Assembly (NCBI RefSeq): GCF_014697025.1
Contig: NZ_JACJRC010000023.1
Span: forward strand, 1 to 64,000
Direction: 5' to 3'
Source of the DNA: Alkalinema sp. FACHB-956
GTDB taxonomy: Bacteria; Cyanobacteriota; Cyanobacteriia; Leptolyngbyales; Leptolyngbyaceae
Length of the DNA: 64,000 bases
Below the pieces are notes generated by a model. The model was not told the origin of the DNA. It saw nothing but the letters and a program-made list of their open reading frames with translations, and did no database searches. Below are positions 1-9,716 of this stretch, piece after piece. A program made the translations under genes and the position numbers. How positions within the stretch are numbered: position 1 is the first letter of the stretch; each line of letters starts with the position of its first letter.

Positions 1-237
1 TACCGAAATCGAGGACGGAGCCTGCGGCATAATGTCCTGATTTTGGCACCGTCTCTCACAGAACTCAGCCACTTTAGCAGGTTGGGCAATTTTCCTCTGC
101 TTCTAATCCTTTAGTCCAAACTCCAGATTTAGATAGTCTACTGATATCAAATAGTCAAAAATAAATGGTAATCCACAAAACGTACAAAGAGTAGAGAGGA
201 TGAGAGACGTTGTTAATTATAGAAATTGCAATGGGTG
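1..237. other. Left-edge region without a supported gene
   Basis: No gene can be supported here. One plus-strand frame is open from the window edge to a TAG at 112-114 (about 37 codons), but an open frame this short is expected by chance and it resembles nothing I recognise. It could be the 3' end of a convergent plus-strand gene. No stem followed by a T-run is visible downstream of the polymerase gene that ends at 238. Confidence 0.3.
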
Positions 238-1683
238 TTAACTGCTTAGATAACGGTTAGGCTTAGAGGGAGTGTGCTCCGGTGCAATAAGAGCTTGTTG
301 GAGAGTGCGTTGATTCTGGAGAAATTCTTCCGAAACTTGGAGATTAATGCCTGTCAGACCAAGTTGCTCGGATCGAAGTTCTTGGGCAATGAGTCCTGAT
401 AGACTGCCTATGGCTAATACATAGACACTGTTTCCCATAGAGTTTACCAAGTTATCCATCATGTAGAAAACAAGGACAATTGCAATTGCGGCGGCGGGTG
501 CAATTTTGGGATGCAACCAAGTTTTAGCAGGGTAATAATAGGTCAACAACACAACGGGGAGGAGAATGACAGTAGTAACTGCGGTTAATCCAAACACTCC
601 GGTTGTCCCAAAGGTCATTACCCAAAAGCTATCAGTCACGGAAACATCCAAGCCATATTCGTTATAAACCCGCGATCTCCCCCAACCGGCCCATCCAAAT
701 AACATTCGCTGACGGGCTTTAGTAATTAGATTTTTCTCGTTGTCGAACCTAAATTCCAGAGATTGAGCCCGTTCGGGGTTGATAGTACTGGAGACTAACT
801 GCACTAACTGATCGCCATTGAACGCGCCGGTCGTTGCGACATATAGATAGGAAGCGATTGTAGCGACTAAGACTAGTACTAAAAGTGTAGTGCGTAAGAA
901 CCGGATAGTAATTAGAATTGCAAATGATAAAAGTAAATATAGCCAAGCTCCAGTGGACTGAATAATAATTACAACCGCCGTTAACCCCCCAATCAGATGG
1001 TGAATGGAAATTCTCCAGAGTCGAGTGAGGGTACCAGATTGCCACAGCCAAATACCAATAATAGTAACGAGTGCCATCCAGAGGGCAACGGACAAACCAT
1101 GAACATTAAATAAAATGGGACGATATCCCCCTTTACGAATGGATTGCATGAATGCGTAGTCATTGACCGGAACCCCATAGAGCATTGTGTGGAGCTGGGG
1201 ACTCATCCGGAATTCAAAAAGACACAGTGGTGCATAAACCACGCCTCCAGCCAACATCCCGATCGCGAGGGCTTTGAGACCTGCTAGATTACCTAAATAG
1301 AGTCGGCCAAAAAAGTAGGGGACCCCCCAATAGGCGATTTGCTCTGAGGCAGCTCGAAATCCATCATAAGCTCCCAGGCCGTTCATCATTGAGGACATAA
1401 AAGGGCAAGTACACCAGACCAACATGGGCAAATCGATCAGGCTGGGACGAAATAATTTCACGTAGTACCAATCTAGGAAAATAGCGGAGAATAAAACTGC
1501 ATAGCAAGTGGCACTCATTTTTCCATAGGCAGGCAGCCCAGGAATGGGATAGGAGTAAACGGGTAAAAAGAGATAGGCGGTGACAAAACTAATAATGAGT
1601 GCTCTGTGGGGCGGTAAATGTTTAAACAGAAAAAAAACAATACCCAGCCAGCCAAATAGAACTATCGGAATGAGGATAAACAT
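238..1683 (-). CDS. O-antigen ligase/polymerase-like membrane protein (Wzy/WaaL type)
   Basis: This is a polytopic inner-membrane protein of 481 residues with about ten to twelve hydrophobic segments. It most likely polymerises polysaccharide repeat units (Wzy) or ligates chains. The best clue is the segment around residues 310-340, where an Arg-rich stretch is followed by FGWAGWGRSRV. This is the periplasmic-loop style seen in O-antigen ligase-like proteins (Wzy_C), where an Arg/Gly-rich loop sits before a late membrane helix. It is the last gene of the minus-strand polysaccharide operon, 20 bp after the GT4 gene at 1704-2852. The ATG at 1683 begins directly with a membrane segment, which fits the family. 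Polymerase and ligase cannot be told apart from sequence alone. Polymerase is favoured because flippase, copolymerase and export genes lie in the same operon. Confidence 0.75.
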   Translation of the reverse strand: MFILIPIVLFGWLGIVFFLFKHLPPHRALIISFVTAYLFLPVYSYPIPGLPAYGKMSATCYAVLFSAIFLDWYYVKLFRPSLIDLPMLVWCTCPFMSSMMNGLGAYDGFRAASEQIAYWGVPYFFGRLYLGNLAGLKALAIGMLAGGVVYAPLCLFEFRMSPQLHTMLYGVPVNDYAFMQSIRKGGYRPILFNVHGLSVALWMALVTIIGIWLWQSGTLTRLWRISIHHLIGGLTAVVIIIQSTGAWLYLLLSFAILITIRFLRTTLLVLVLVATIASYLYVATTGAFNGDQLVQLVSSTINPERAQSLEFRFDNEKNLITKARQRMLFGWAGWGRSRVYNEYGLDVSVTDSFWVMTFGTTGVFGLTAVTTVILLPVVLLTYYYPAKTWLHPKIAPAAAIAIVLVFYMMDNLVNSMGNSVYVLAIGSLSGLIAQELRSEQLGLTGINLQVSEEFLQNQRTLQQALIAPEHTPSKPNRYLSS

Positions 1684-1703
1684 ATAAAAATTAGAATGTG
1701 AAT

Positions 1704-2852
1704 TTAAGACATTTCACTCAAAATTTTCCACATGGTATGAGCACGGCGTTCAGCAACTTTGTCATAGGTAAATTGTTGAGAATTTTTCCAGCCTGCTTGC
1801 CCCATTTGGTATCCTTGATTGAGATTGGCGGCTAAGGTGCGGAGTGCTTCAATCCAAGCATCCTGCTCATAGGGAGGTAAAACCCAACCGTCAATACCAT
1901 TACGGACTCCAACCCCTGCTCCCATAGGAGACACTAAAACAGGAAGACCGTGGGCCATAGCTTCATAGGTGACCTGAGGATCCCCTTCTTCCAAGGTAGG
2001 AAAAGCAAAGACGTCGGCTTGCTGAAAAACCTCGGTGACATTGTAAGAGAAGGGTAAGCAAGTAATTTTTGGATGGTTCAACAAATCTCGACATGCTTCT
2101 GCGATCGCTGGCTCAATTTTACCGCAGAGAAGCAGTCGTCCCTCAATTCCTGACTTGAGAAAGGCTTCCATTAATAGGTGGACGCCTTTGCGTACACAAA
2201 TTGAGCCCACAAACAAAACGGTAAAGGGACGATTAACAACAGGTTGATAGGGCGATTGTTTCAATAACTGGGCAAAGCGATCAGGACACCAACCATAGCT
2301 AGTGGCAACTAGTTTTTCGGCAGGAAACCCTGCTTTGAGAAAGGAGTCTTTAACAAAAGCTCCAGGACAAAATAGTAAGTCAGATAGCTCAACTTTTCTA
2401 ATCTCATCCTGCACCATTTCGTCAGTAATGCCATGTTGAGGAATCAACCCTAAACGTTGATAGGCATCATCTAAAATCTCCTTGGAAAACCCTTGAAAGC
2501 AATTTACTCTTTCTAAGAAAATTGGCTTATTCTGTTTTCGAGCACGCAGAAATGTATTCACAGAAATTGCAGGCCAAATGTAGGCAGCATCATAGTTTTT
2601 GAGTTGCTTTAGGAAGTTCTTTTCCGTTACCTTTTGATCAATTCTTAAGCGATAGTATATTCCCTTAAAACGATCGGGAATGGAAGGACGAATGTTTTCT
2701 CTCAGAGCATCCTGTTCAGCTATCGCAGAAACAATCCCCGTAAACTCAATGGGAGCTTGCATTCTTGGGCGGCAGAGAGATAGAAAAATGTGGGAAATTC
2801 CCCAGTTAGAGAAATAAATTGGATAAGTTGCAGCGATATGGTACCGTTTCAT
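1704..2852 (-). CDS. Glycosyltransferase family 4/1 (GT-B fold)
   Basis: This 382-residue cytoplasmic glycosyltransferase probably transfers one sugar to a growing lipid-linked repeat unit. The C-terminal half shows the GT-B donor-binding pattern: a beta strand 'FTVLFVGSICVRKGVHLL' near residue 210-228 and an acidic signature 'FAFPTLEEGDPQVTYEAMA' near 280-298, corresponding to the EX7E motif of GT4 enzymes. A glycine-rich segment follows ('LVSPMGAGVG'). The N-terminal acceptor domain is poorly conserved, as is usual. It starts with ATG at 2852 and is separated from the upstream flippase stop (3021) by about 170 bp, so it may carry its own promoter. The donor and linkage cannot be predicted. 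Confidence 0.85.
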   Translation of the reverse strand: MKRYHIAATYPIYFSNWGISHIFLSLCRPRMQAPIEFTGIVSAIAEQDALRENIRPSIPDRFKGIYYRLRIDQKVTEKNFLKQLKNYDAAYIWPAISVNTFLRARKQNKPIFLERVNCFQGFSKEILDDAYQRLGLIPQHGITDEMVQDEIRKVELSDLLFCPGAFVKDSFLKAGFPAEKLVATSYGWCPDRFAQLLKQSPYQPVVNRPFTVLFVGSICVRKGVHLLMEAFLKSGIEGRLLLCGKIEPAIAEACRDLLNHPKITCLPFSYNVTEVFQQADVFAFPTLEEGDPQVTYEAMAHGLPVLVSPMGAGVGVRNGIDGWVLPPYEQDAWIEALRTLAANLNQGYQMGQAGWKNSQQFTYDKVAERRAHTMWKILSEMS

Positions 2853-3020
2853 AAATAAAACAAAAGTGATTTATAACTCAAAAATTTTCACCAACAGAAG
2901 GCAGATCAATTTTACAATGGTCTTTTCAAATTTTTGGATATTTAGAATACGTCTACAAAATTCAAGCTTAGAATTACACTGCACCATAGGAGTAAGCGAT
3001 CTGCTCGACATTGAAACAGC

Positions 3021-4433
3021 CTATATATTCTGGGTAGAGAACAACCGCTCGAGCGGGAAACCTAGCCCAAGAGTATAGCGTAGCCAAACCAGACCAAACA
3101 AAGTTACTAAAAAGGTGAGGCTGATTGCCACATCTTGCCAAATGACGTTAAGATTTTCACGCACAAGACCGTAAGCAGTTGCTAGGTAAAGGGGAATATC
3201 ATTTAAAGCAATCACTACAATTACACCTAGTATTCCCCAGTGTGCAAATCCAAAGGGTAAGCCAAAACCAGTCCAGAGCAATTTCCCAGTATTCCCCCAG
3301 GTTTGATACTGTGGCTTCCCAAGAGCAATCAAAATAGGGTGGCTAGATTGTGCTAAGACATTAGGCCACCATCCGAGTGCTAATATCGGTAGCATCCAAG
3401 CACCTTCAGCATATCGCTGATCGTACAAAATTAAAATTGGGAGATCCCCTAAGCAAACAAAGGCTGAAAACCCAACAGCAATCGTCAAAAGAAATCCGCG
3501 ACGGTTTTTCAGAAGTTTTGTTCGTAGCTCCGTTCGTGGCAAACTCAATAACTGAGCAACAGCAGGAAAAATGACCTTATCGGATAGATTAGTAACAACA
3601 TTTCGAGGAATATCTGAAATCGAAAGAGCTACACCATAGATTCCCAGAACTTGCCAGGAGAGTAGTTTTCCCAATAGGAAGCGATCGATTTGTCCAGCTC
3701 CGAATGTGAGAATTGTTGACAGCAGAATCCACTTGCCAAACGAGAGCAACTCTTTCAAATAGAACCGATTCCAGGCAAATCGATTCCGATAGTTAGGAAT
3801 CAATAAATGGGAAGAAACGGTAAGAACTATCATGTTCAAAAGTTGGCTGAGTACTAATGCCCAAATGTTTCGAGTAAACCAAGCGATCGCAATACTCAAC
3901 ACCGTAACAATCAGTTGAGTCTGGAGGGAATAAAGAGAAAGACGACGAACTTCTAGGTGGCGTGTCAGAGTATAGATTGCTGTAGATCCTAAGCCATCTA
4001 GAATGCAACTCAAGCCCATGACTGGTAATAGCCAAACTAGTCGAGGTTCTTGATACAAAGTAGCAGCAGGTTGTGCTAAAAGACAACAGAATACCCAAAG
4101 GATACACCCACGCAGAATCTTCACAGTCCAAATGGTATTGAGTAATTCTGGATCGTCCCCCTGTTCATGCCGAACAACTGTTGCATTCGTGCCAAGATCC
4201 GAAAACAAAAATAGACCTACTATAATGGTCTGGACAAGACTCATTAAGCCGAACAATTCTGGAAAGAGCAACCGGGTCATTATCATGCTACTGATTAGCC
4301 GGATAATAGTGCTCAATCCGTATAGCCCAACACTCCAGAGTGCTCCTTGCAGGACGAGTTGCTTGAGGGAAGATGGTTGTTGGAGCAGAGTACGGATTTT
4401 GTCTGTGGCAGCCTTGAGGTAGGAGGTTGACAT
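3021..4433 (-). CDS. Wzx/MOP-type oligosaccharide flippase
   Basis: A membrane protein of the MOP exporter superfamily (polysaccharide synthase/RfbX type), probably flipping undecaprenyl-linked repeat units across the inner membrane. It has about twelve to fourteen hydrophobic segments. The N-terminal helix 'QLVLQGALWSVGLYGLSTI' followed by a short basic loop and 'MTRLLFPELFGLMSL' is the usual start of lipopolysaccharide flippases. I place the start at the ATG at 4433 (470 residues). The frame can be extended to a TTG at 4517 whose codon overlaps the stop of the upstream glycosyltransferase, but the extra 28 residues are polar and look unlike the family. Neither start has a strong ribosome-binding site. 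It sits between two glycosyltransferase genes in the polysaccharide operon. Confidence 0.82.
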   Translation of the reverse strand: MSTSYLKAATDKIRTLLQQPSSLKQLVLQGALWSVGLYGLSTIIRLISSMIMTRLLFPELFGLMSLVQTIIVGLFLFSDLGTNATVVRHEQGDDPELLNTIWTVKILRGCILWVFCCLLAQPAATLYQEPRLVWLLPVMGLSCILDGLGSTAIYTLTRHLEVRRLSLYSLQTQLIVTVLSIAIAWFTRNIWALVLSQLLNMIVLTVSSHLLIPNYRNRFAWNRFYLKELLSFGKWILLSTILTFGAGQIDRFLLGKLLSWQVLGIYGVALSISDIPRNVVTNLSDKVIFPAVAQLLSLPRTELRTKLLKNRRGFLLTIAVGFSAFVCLGDLPILILYDQRYAEGAWMLPILALGWWPNVLAQSSHPILIALGKPQYQTWGNTGKLLWTGFGLPFGFAHWGILGVIVVIALNDIPLYLATAYGLVRENLNVIWQDVAISLTFLVTLFGLVWLRYTLGLGFPLERLFSTQNI

Positions 4434-4513
4434 ATCGATTCTTGAGAGTGCTGGGCGGTGATAGCGCGCTGTCAGAGCAAAAGGGCTACGATTAAAGGTA
4501 GGAAAACTAATGC

Positions 4514-5758
4514 TCAAAGCTTTGGAGACTTCGGGGGATCAGTAGTATCTAATTGGGGCAGGGGGGTTTGAAACAGCTGGATCAGATTTTGGGCAATCAA
4601 TTTAATCTGATGTGCCGCGGCGACGCGGTCAAATCCGGCTTGCCCCATTTGGTGGAGTTGAGTAACTGAAATGGTCAGTGCAGCACGTAAAGCATTGACT
4701 AAGGCGGTTATAGATCCCGCCGGAATGAGCCAACCACAAACTTCAGGTTCCACTAATTCTGGAATACCTGCAATGTAAGTGCTAATGACCGGGCGGCCTA
4801 AGGCCAAGGCTTCCATGATGACTACGGGTAATCCTTCTGCAAAACTGGGTAACACTAACGCCCGCGACGATTGTAAGTACTGTTGCACCGTTGTACTGCT
4901 GGCCCATCCCGTAATCGTTATGGATGCTTGTAGACCATAGCGCTGAATTAAGCTTTCCAGTTGGGGTCGAAGTTCTCCATCCCCCACGAGTGTGAGGTGC
5001 AGAGAATAGCCCTCTGCCACTAATTGTCGTACTGCTTCTACCAGTAATAACTGACCTTTGGCAGCGCACAATCGACCTACGCAAACTAGATGGGGCGTTT
5101 CAGGAATTGGTGTGATAGCTTGACCCAAAAAATCGGGATCTAGGCCACAACGAATCACTTGAATTTTCGGCCATTGTTCTACAGAGCACCAACGGTAAAG
5201 TTGACTACGACTAAAGGAACTAATCGTTGCAACAAATTTGGCCCGCTTGACCTTCTCGGCTAACTTCATTGCCTGGGGTCGATCGAATTCATCGGGGCCA
5301 TGTACCGTAAAACTATAGGGAGGGCCACCCAAAGCATGGCACAGACAGGCAACCGCTGTGGAATTTGACCCAAAATGGGCATGGACATGATCAATCTTGG
5401 CTGCCATCAACCATTGCAGCAGTGTGCAAGCTTCTAAAAGATAAATGAGGTGCCGCAACAGCCCTCGATCGGACTGCCAGCCCAACTGAATTGCAAGCTG
5501 TAATGCCTGCCAAAAGCGACCTGGATGACCTAGAAAAACCTGAAAACCTGCAATTAGAATACCCCAAAAACCTTGATTTAAAATGATTCGCGTTTTCTGT
5601 AGTTCTTCGAGATCAGCGGGATCAACTAGTTCATTCGCACAGGAACGGATAGAAAATCGCTGTACTTCTAGCCCTGTCGCTTCCACTGCGGCAATTTCCC
5701 GCCGAATAAAGCTATGACTCACCTTAGGATACTGATTAACCAAATAGGCAATTTTCAT
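4514..5758 (-). CDS. Glycosyltransferase family 4
   Basis: A 414-residue GT-B glycosyltransferase similar to colanic-acid type WcaL/ExoL enzymes. The N-terminus 'MKIAYLVNQYPKVSHSFIRREI' is characteristic of that subgroup: a beta strand, then the acceptor-side Ser-His-Ser-Phe-Ile-Arg-Arg-Glu pattern. The C-terminal half has 'HLVCVGRLCAAKGQLLLVEA' (phosphate/donor loop) and 'VLPSFAEGLPVVIMEALA' (EX7E motif near residues 310-325), followed by 'GIPELVE', all typical of GT4. It begins with ATG at 5758, and its stop lies directly at the alternative TTG start of the flippase. It is predicted to act at the cytoplasmic face of the membrane on a lipid-linked acceptor. The sugar specificity is unknown. 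Confidence 0.88.
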   Translation of the reverse strand: MKIAYLVNQYPKVSHSFIRREIAAVEATGLEVQRFSIRSCANELVDPADLEELQKTRIILNQGFWGILIAGFQVFLGHPGRFWQALQLAIQLGWQSDRGLLRHLIYLLEACTLLQWLMAAKIDHVHAHFGSNSTAVACLCHALGGPPYSFTVHGPDEFDRPQAMKLAEKVKRAKFVATISSFSRSQLYRWCSVEQWPKIQVIRCGLDPDFLGQAITPIPETPHLVCVGRLCAAKGQLLLVEAVRQLVAEGYSLHLTLVGDGELRPQLESLIQRYGLQASITITGWASSTTVQQYLQSSRALVLPSFAEGLPVVIMEALALGRPVISTYIAGIPELVEPEVCGWLIPAGSITALVNALRAALTISVTQLHQMGQAGFDRVAAAHQIKLIAQNLIQLFQTPLPQLDTTDPPKSPKL

Positions 5759-5824
5759 AGGACTTTCACTTCAAAGCAGCAATTGATTTCATAGCCAGCC
5801 CTAAAAATCCTTAAGACTTGAACC

Positions 5825-7141
5825 TCAGAGATGGGAAGAGGGGGCGACATCACTGGAGTCCCGTTGGGTGCGTATCCATTCTGACTGGGGGCGAATCAAG
5901 AATTGCAAATAAAGGGGAATTTTCCAAACCAGATAAAGCGGAACGGCCAATAACTGACGGAAAGAAACCATATCCCGACAAAATCGGTACCAGGCAACTA
6001 GAATACTTGCCATCAAGAGCCCCCCTCCAGTCCCTAGAACAACCGTTGGCAACCAGAAATTGCCCAACAAACCAGTCAGAACTGACAAAATCAATAAACC
6101 AGCCCAAACCATCACCAGGAGTGCCAAGGGTGGAATACTGAGATCGAGGGCGATCGCGGCGATTTCGAGACGGCGTTGACGTAGGGCTGCCTTCAAGAGT
6201 ACCCAAACTTGCTTCTGCAATGTTTTTAAATGGCCATGCTCCCAGCGAGTTCTTTGGCTCTGGGCTGCACGGCCATCGGAGGGTAGAAATCCAGTGACTT
6301 TACTCTGCGAGGTAAACTTCGGTAAATGCCCCGAGATGGCCAAGTCAATGGCTAACTGCATATCCTCTACCAAGTTACCCCGATCGAGAAAGGCATTTTC
6401 AATAATGGCCCAGGGAAAGGCCATACCATTTCCTGTTAACAGACAGGGAAGACCCAACCGCGCTAGACCCTGGGGCCGCACCCAGTTCTTGACGGTAAAG
6501 GCAAAGGCGGAAATGGCATCCTTGGGTTTGGGGGGATGGTGGGGAGGGTAGAGAAGATAAAGCGCTTGAATGGGGCGATGGAAAGCAATCGTTTGATAGG
6601 CTAGCTGATCAATTGTGCCGGGATGGACTGTACAATCGGCATCAAAAATAATGACGGCTTCCGGTGGAGCCTTGGCCATTTCCTGCAAGCCATAATTTAA
6701 AGCATAGCCCTTACCTCGTCGTAGGAGATCATGGCGTTCTAGCACGATCGCCCCTTGGGTTCTCGCAATTGCGGCTGTGTCATCATCACAGTTATCTGCT
6801 ACAACAATCAAGCGATCGCCAGGATAGAGTTGTGCTTGAATCGTCTGTAGGGTTGGGATCATTCCTTCCCCTTCATTATAAGCAGGAATTAAGATATCTA
6901 GGGAAGGACGCGATCCTTGCAAGATAGATGAACCCACGGGTTCAGGTAATGAATCCGGCAGAAGCGCTGTAAGACATTCCAGAAAAAGAATACCAATGGG
7001 AATGATAATTCCCACAGCACAGCCCAAGAAAATCCAACCTAAGAACTGAGCGACGGAAGGAATGGTCACCACAGATAACACGAAACTGGGGACATCATTT
7101 CCAATCAACGATGCCAGCAGCAGGGGACTGTCTACTAACAA
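5825..7141 (-). CDS. Membrane-anchored glycosyltransferase family 2
   Basis: A 438-residue GT-A glycosyltransferase of the processive/cellulose-synthase-like type. An N-terminal membrane helix (about residues 25-60) precedes the catalytic domain with 'SLDILIPAYNEGEGM' (nucleotide-binding strand), 'VVADNCDDDTA', 'IIFDADCTV' (DXD metal site) and 'NLVEDMQLAIDLA' (the ED of the acceptor side). 'QSQRTRWEHGHL' corresponds to the QxxRW motif of processive enzymes. Two or three C-terminal membrane helices follow. The start is a TTG at 7139-7141, chosen because a GGAG ribosome-binding site lies about 9 bases upstream and no internal ATG precedes the catalytic domain. Within the operon it follows the copolymerase gene. 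It could initiate or extend the polysaccharide chain. Confidence 0.85.
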   Translation of the reverse strand: MLVDSPLLLASLIGNDVPSFVLSVVTIPSVAQFLGWIFLGCAVGIIIPIGILFLECLTALLPDSLPEPVGSSILQGSRPSLDILIPAYNEGEGMIPTLQTIQAQLYPGDRLIVVADNCDDDTAAIARTQGAIVLERHDLLRRGKGYALNYGLQEMAKAPPEAVIIFDADCTVHPGTIDQLAYQTIAFHRPIQALYLLYPPHHPPKPKDAISAFAFTVKNWVRPQGLARLGLPCLLTGNGMAFPWAIIENAFLDRGNLVEDMQLAIDLAISGHLPKFTSQSKVTGFLPSDGRAAQSQRTRWEHGHLKTLQKQVWVLLKAALRQRRLEIAAIALDLSIPPLALLVMVWAGLLILSVLTGLLGNFWLPTVVLGTGGGLLMASILVAWYRFCRDMVSFRQLLAVPLYLVWKIPLYLQFLIRPQSEWIRTQRDSSDVAPSSHL

Positions 7142-7229
7142 AATGGGCTCTCCATATACTCAATTCTCCACTCTTCACTGTGAATGCTTTGCACAGACAT
7201 CTTAATTTAATGATTCTGAATCCACGGAG

Positions 7230-9587
7230 TTAACTATCTAGCGAAGGACTTTTCGATCGACGATCGGAGACCCGTGGCTCCGAATGATAAATCGGTCTTT
7301 GGTAGCCGTAGGACATTCCCGAAACTGAACGAGGATGATTAGTCACGACACCTAAAACCGGCAACTGAAATTCTTGTAATGTTGTCAAGGCTTGCATAAC
7401 GATCGATCGCTTGGACGCTCGAATTCCCACGACTAACAACAATCCATCAGCATAGGCCGTCAAAAAGCAGGAATCCGTGATGCCTAAAAGGTGGGGGGAA
7501 TCGTAGATCACTAAATCAAACTGTTCACCCCAGTCATCAACCAGTTGCTTCATTTGTTGGGAAGCCAACTTACGGGGGGAATCCGCCGAAAAATGACCAG
7601 CGGTCACCACCATCAGATTCTTGCTATCCGGGGCCGGTTGGATGCAATCAGCAAGATCTTGTTTTTGTTCCAGAATATCTGCCAATCCTAGGTGATTATC
7701 CAATCCCAGGTGAGTATGAACCTGCGGTAGCCGAAAGTTGGCATCTACCAATAATACTTTTTGGCCGGCATCAGCGGCTGTCTGGGCGAGCTGAACAGCA
7801 ACGGTCGTCTTCCCTTCACCAGGAGATGCGGAACTAATGACCAGCGATCGAATCGGCTGAGTCGCTCCGAGAAACCGTAAACCTGCCAGTAAATTATTAA
7901 AAGATTCACGGAATAACGTGTTGTGCATCACACTCAGATGAATGCGATGTAACCAGTTATAGGAATTATCCTCGCTCAGGCTGACCTGTCTGCTATAGGG
8001 AATAACCGACACCACAGGAACTTTGACCGCATCCTGCACATCCTCTGTGACATAGAAGATATTCCGGATTTTTTCGAGAAGCACTGCACAGATAATCCCC
8101 AGAATAATTCCTCCCACCGCCCCCATGGGTACCTTCTTCTTAATATCCCGGGGCATGGGTACGGGTTGCCCGTTCTTATCCAAGGGCAGAGCGGGTTTCG
8201 CTGCAAGTTGCCAAGGAACTTCTTTTTGGGCAGCCTCAACGCTCAAGGTATCGCGTTGAATCGTCAGTTGATTCAACGTCCGTGTTGCAATTTCCAATTC
8301 CCGTTGGTATTCGTTATATCGCCGGATAATTTGCGGAATTTGTTCGATTTTTTGACTGGCCTCCTGTTCTGTACTGGCCAAGGCGCGGCTGCGAACTTCC
8401 AAAACTTGAATTTGATTCGCTGCATCTGCCAGTTGTTTGATAAGATCCAAGCGAACTGAATTTTGGAAGGCTAGAACTTGGGGATTGTCGGTGTCGCGAG
8501 CTTGGGATCGTCCGACAATTCGTTGGGTTTCCTGGGCCAGCAAATTCGCTAAATTGCGTCGTTGATCCTGGAGTGCTAGTACAACAGGACTTTCTTCACT
8601 GTATCGAGCATCCTGAATGGCCAGTTGGCTATCAATTTGCTTGAGATCCGCCAGCAACTTCTGGTAGGTTGGATCTTGGCTCAGTACGGAGGCTGCGATC
8701 GCTTCCTGGGGCGATAGCTGCAGCTGATTTTGCAGCCTAGCATAGAGAATCCGCTGCTCCTGTAATTCTCGTAGTGCTTCTTCTTTTTGTGTTTTAACAG
8801 TCAAGGCTTGCTTGACCAAATCATCACCACTGCTGCTGGGATTGGTCAATTTGTACCGTTCCTGCAAACCTTGCATGGACTTTTGCAAAACCGTGACTCG
8901 CTGCTTTAAATCCGGTAACTGACCTTCAATAAATTCCACACCGCCACTAATCCGAGACTTGCGGGCTTCTAGACTATAGGCAAGATATTCCTGGGACAGG
9001 GCCTCTAACACTGCCTGGACTTGATAGGGATTATTGCCTTGGTAGGTCACATCAATCAATTTCGTGTTATCCAGCAGGTTGGTTCCAATGCGCTGCACCA
9101 CTAACTGCTTGGAACCAATGGCTGTCACAAGAGCATCGGTCGTCACCAGAGGATAATCTTTCTTGACCCGTTCCGCTACTTTGGAGAGCAGGGTTGGACT
9201 TTGCAGGACTTGCAAAAGGGTTGGATAGTCTACACTAAATGCTGAGGCTTCCCCCCCGCGTGAGAGAACCGAAGGATCAGTGAGCTTGGCTTCTCCCGTA
9301 ATAGGTTCTACCAAAAGGCGAAAGCCCCCGGAATAGGATCGTGGGGCTTTGAGACTCTTCATTGCGGTAAAAGCAGTTAAGGCTGCAGCAATTCCTGCTA
9401 CTAGCAACAAATTACGTCGTACCGTTCTGCCTAAGGGACGAAGATTCAGACCGCGCTGGATGCGCTGTAAATCAGAGGGCTGATTGGAGTCATTGGAAAT
9501 GACCAACTCTAACCGCCCCTTTCCCTCCTTGAGAGAGAGGACTGGTGCTGATTCTCTGAATTCTATGTTCTCCTCGCCCTTCACCAT
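7230..9587 (-). CDS. Polysaccharide copolymerase with BY-type tyrosine kinase (Wzc-like)
   Basis: This 785-residue inner-membrane protein controls chain length in Wzy-dependent polysaccharide synthesis. The order is an N-terminal Wzz domain with a first membrane helix around residue 65, a long periplasmic coiled-coil region (about 200-490), and a second helix near 500 preceded by the proline-rich 'PALPLDKNGQPVPMPRD'. A cytoplasmic ATPase follows, with Walker A SPGEGKTT (588-595), Walker A' LLVDAN (about 612) and Walker B ending 'IYDSP' (about 696). The C-terminus has a small tyrosine cluster ('SYGYQRPIY') like the autophosphorylation tail of BY-kinases, though with fewer tyrosines. ATG at 9587 is preceded by a G-rich ribosome-binding site. 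The export-protein gene lies directly upstream in the same operon. Confidence 0.9.
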   Translation of the reverse strand: MVKGEENIEFRESAPVLSLKEGKGRLELVISNDSNQPSDLQRIQRGLNLRPLGRTVRRNLLLVAGIAAALTAFTAMKSLKAPRSYSGGFRLLVEPITGEAKLTDPSVLSRGGEASAFSVDYPTLLQVLQSPTLLSKVAERVKKDYPLVTTDALVTAIGSKQLVVQRIGTNLLDNTKLIDVTYQGNNPYQVQAVLEALSQEYLAYSLEARKSRISGGVEFIEGQLPDLKQRVTVLQKSMQGLQERYKLTNPSSSGDDLVKQALTVKTQKEEALRELQEQRILYARLQNQLQLSPQEAIAASVLSQDPTYQKLLADLKQIDSQLAIQDARYSEESPVVLALQDQRRNLANLLAQETQRIVGRSQARDTDNPQVLAFQNSVRLDLIKQLADAANQIQVLEVRSRALASTEQEASQKIEQIPQIIRRYNEYQRELEIATRTLNQLTIQRDTLSVEAAQKEVPWQLAAKPALPLDKNGQPVPMPRDIKKKVPMGAVGGIILGIICAVLLEKIRNIFYVTEDVQDAVKVPVVSVIPYSRQVSLSEDNSYNWLHRIHLSVMHNTLFRESFNNLLAGLRFLGATQPIRSLVISSASPGEGKTTVAVQLAQTAADAGQKVLLVDANFRLPQVHTHLGLDNHLGLADILEQKQDLADCIQPAPDSKNLMVVTAGHFSADSPRKLASQQMKQLVDDWGEQFDLVIYDSPHLLGITDSCFLTAYADGLLLVVGIRASKRSIVMQALTTLQEFQLPVLGVVTNHPRSVSGMSYGYQRPIYHSEPRVSDRRSKSPSLDS

Positions 9588-9665
9588 GACTGCCCCCCTT
9601 ACATTGGATACTAAATTGTGATTTCTGCGTTTCTAGCAATGGACTTTCTACGACCCATGTCTGGC

Positions 9666-9687
9666 CACTTGCTTGTCACTTGCTTGT
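9666..9687. repeat. Two copies of an 11-bp tandem repeat
   Basis: The unit CACTTGCTTGT occurs twice in a row without mismatch in the gap between the export-protein and copolymerase genes. It is one of many small intergenic arrays in this window, each with a different unit. Confidence 0.8.
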
Positions 9688-9716
9688 CATAACCAGGACT
9701 AGCATTCCCAACAGCC

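Noticed and set aside
1-114. Open plus-strand frame at the left edge as a partial gene
   Set aside because: Only 37 codons, no recognisable content, and other frames close at similar lengths.
5818-6141. 107-codon plus-strand frame
   Set aside because: Antisense to the GT2 glycosyltransferase, whose motifs are clear; a typical shadow frame.
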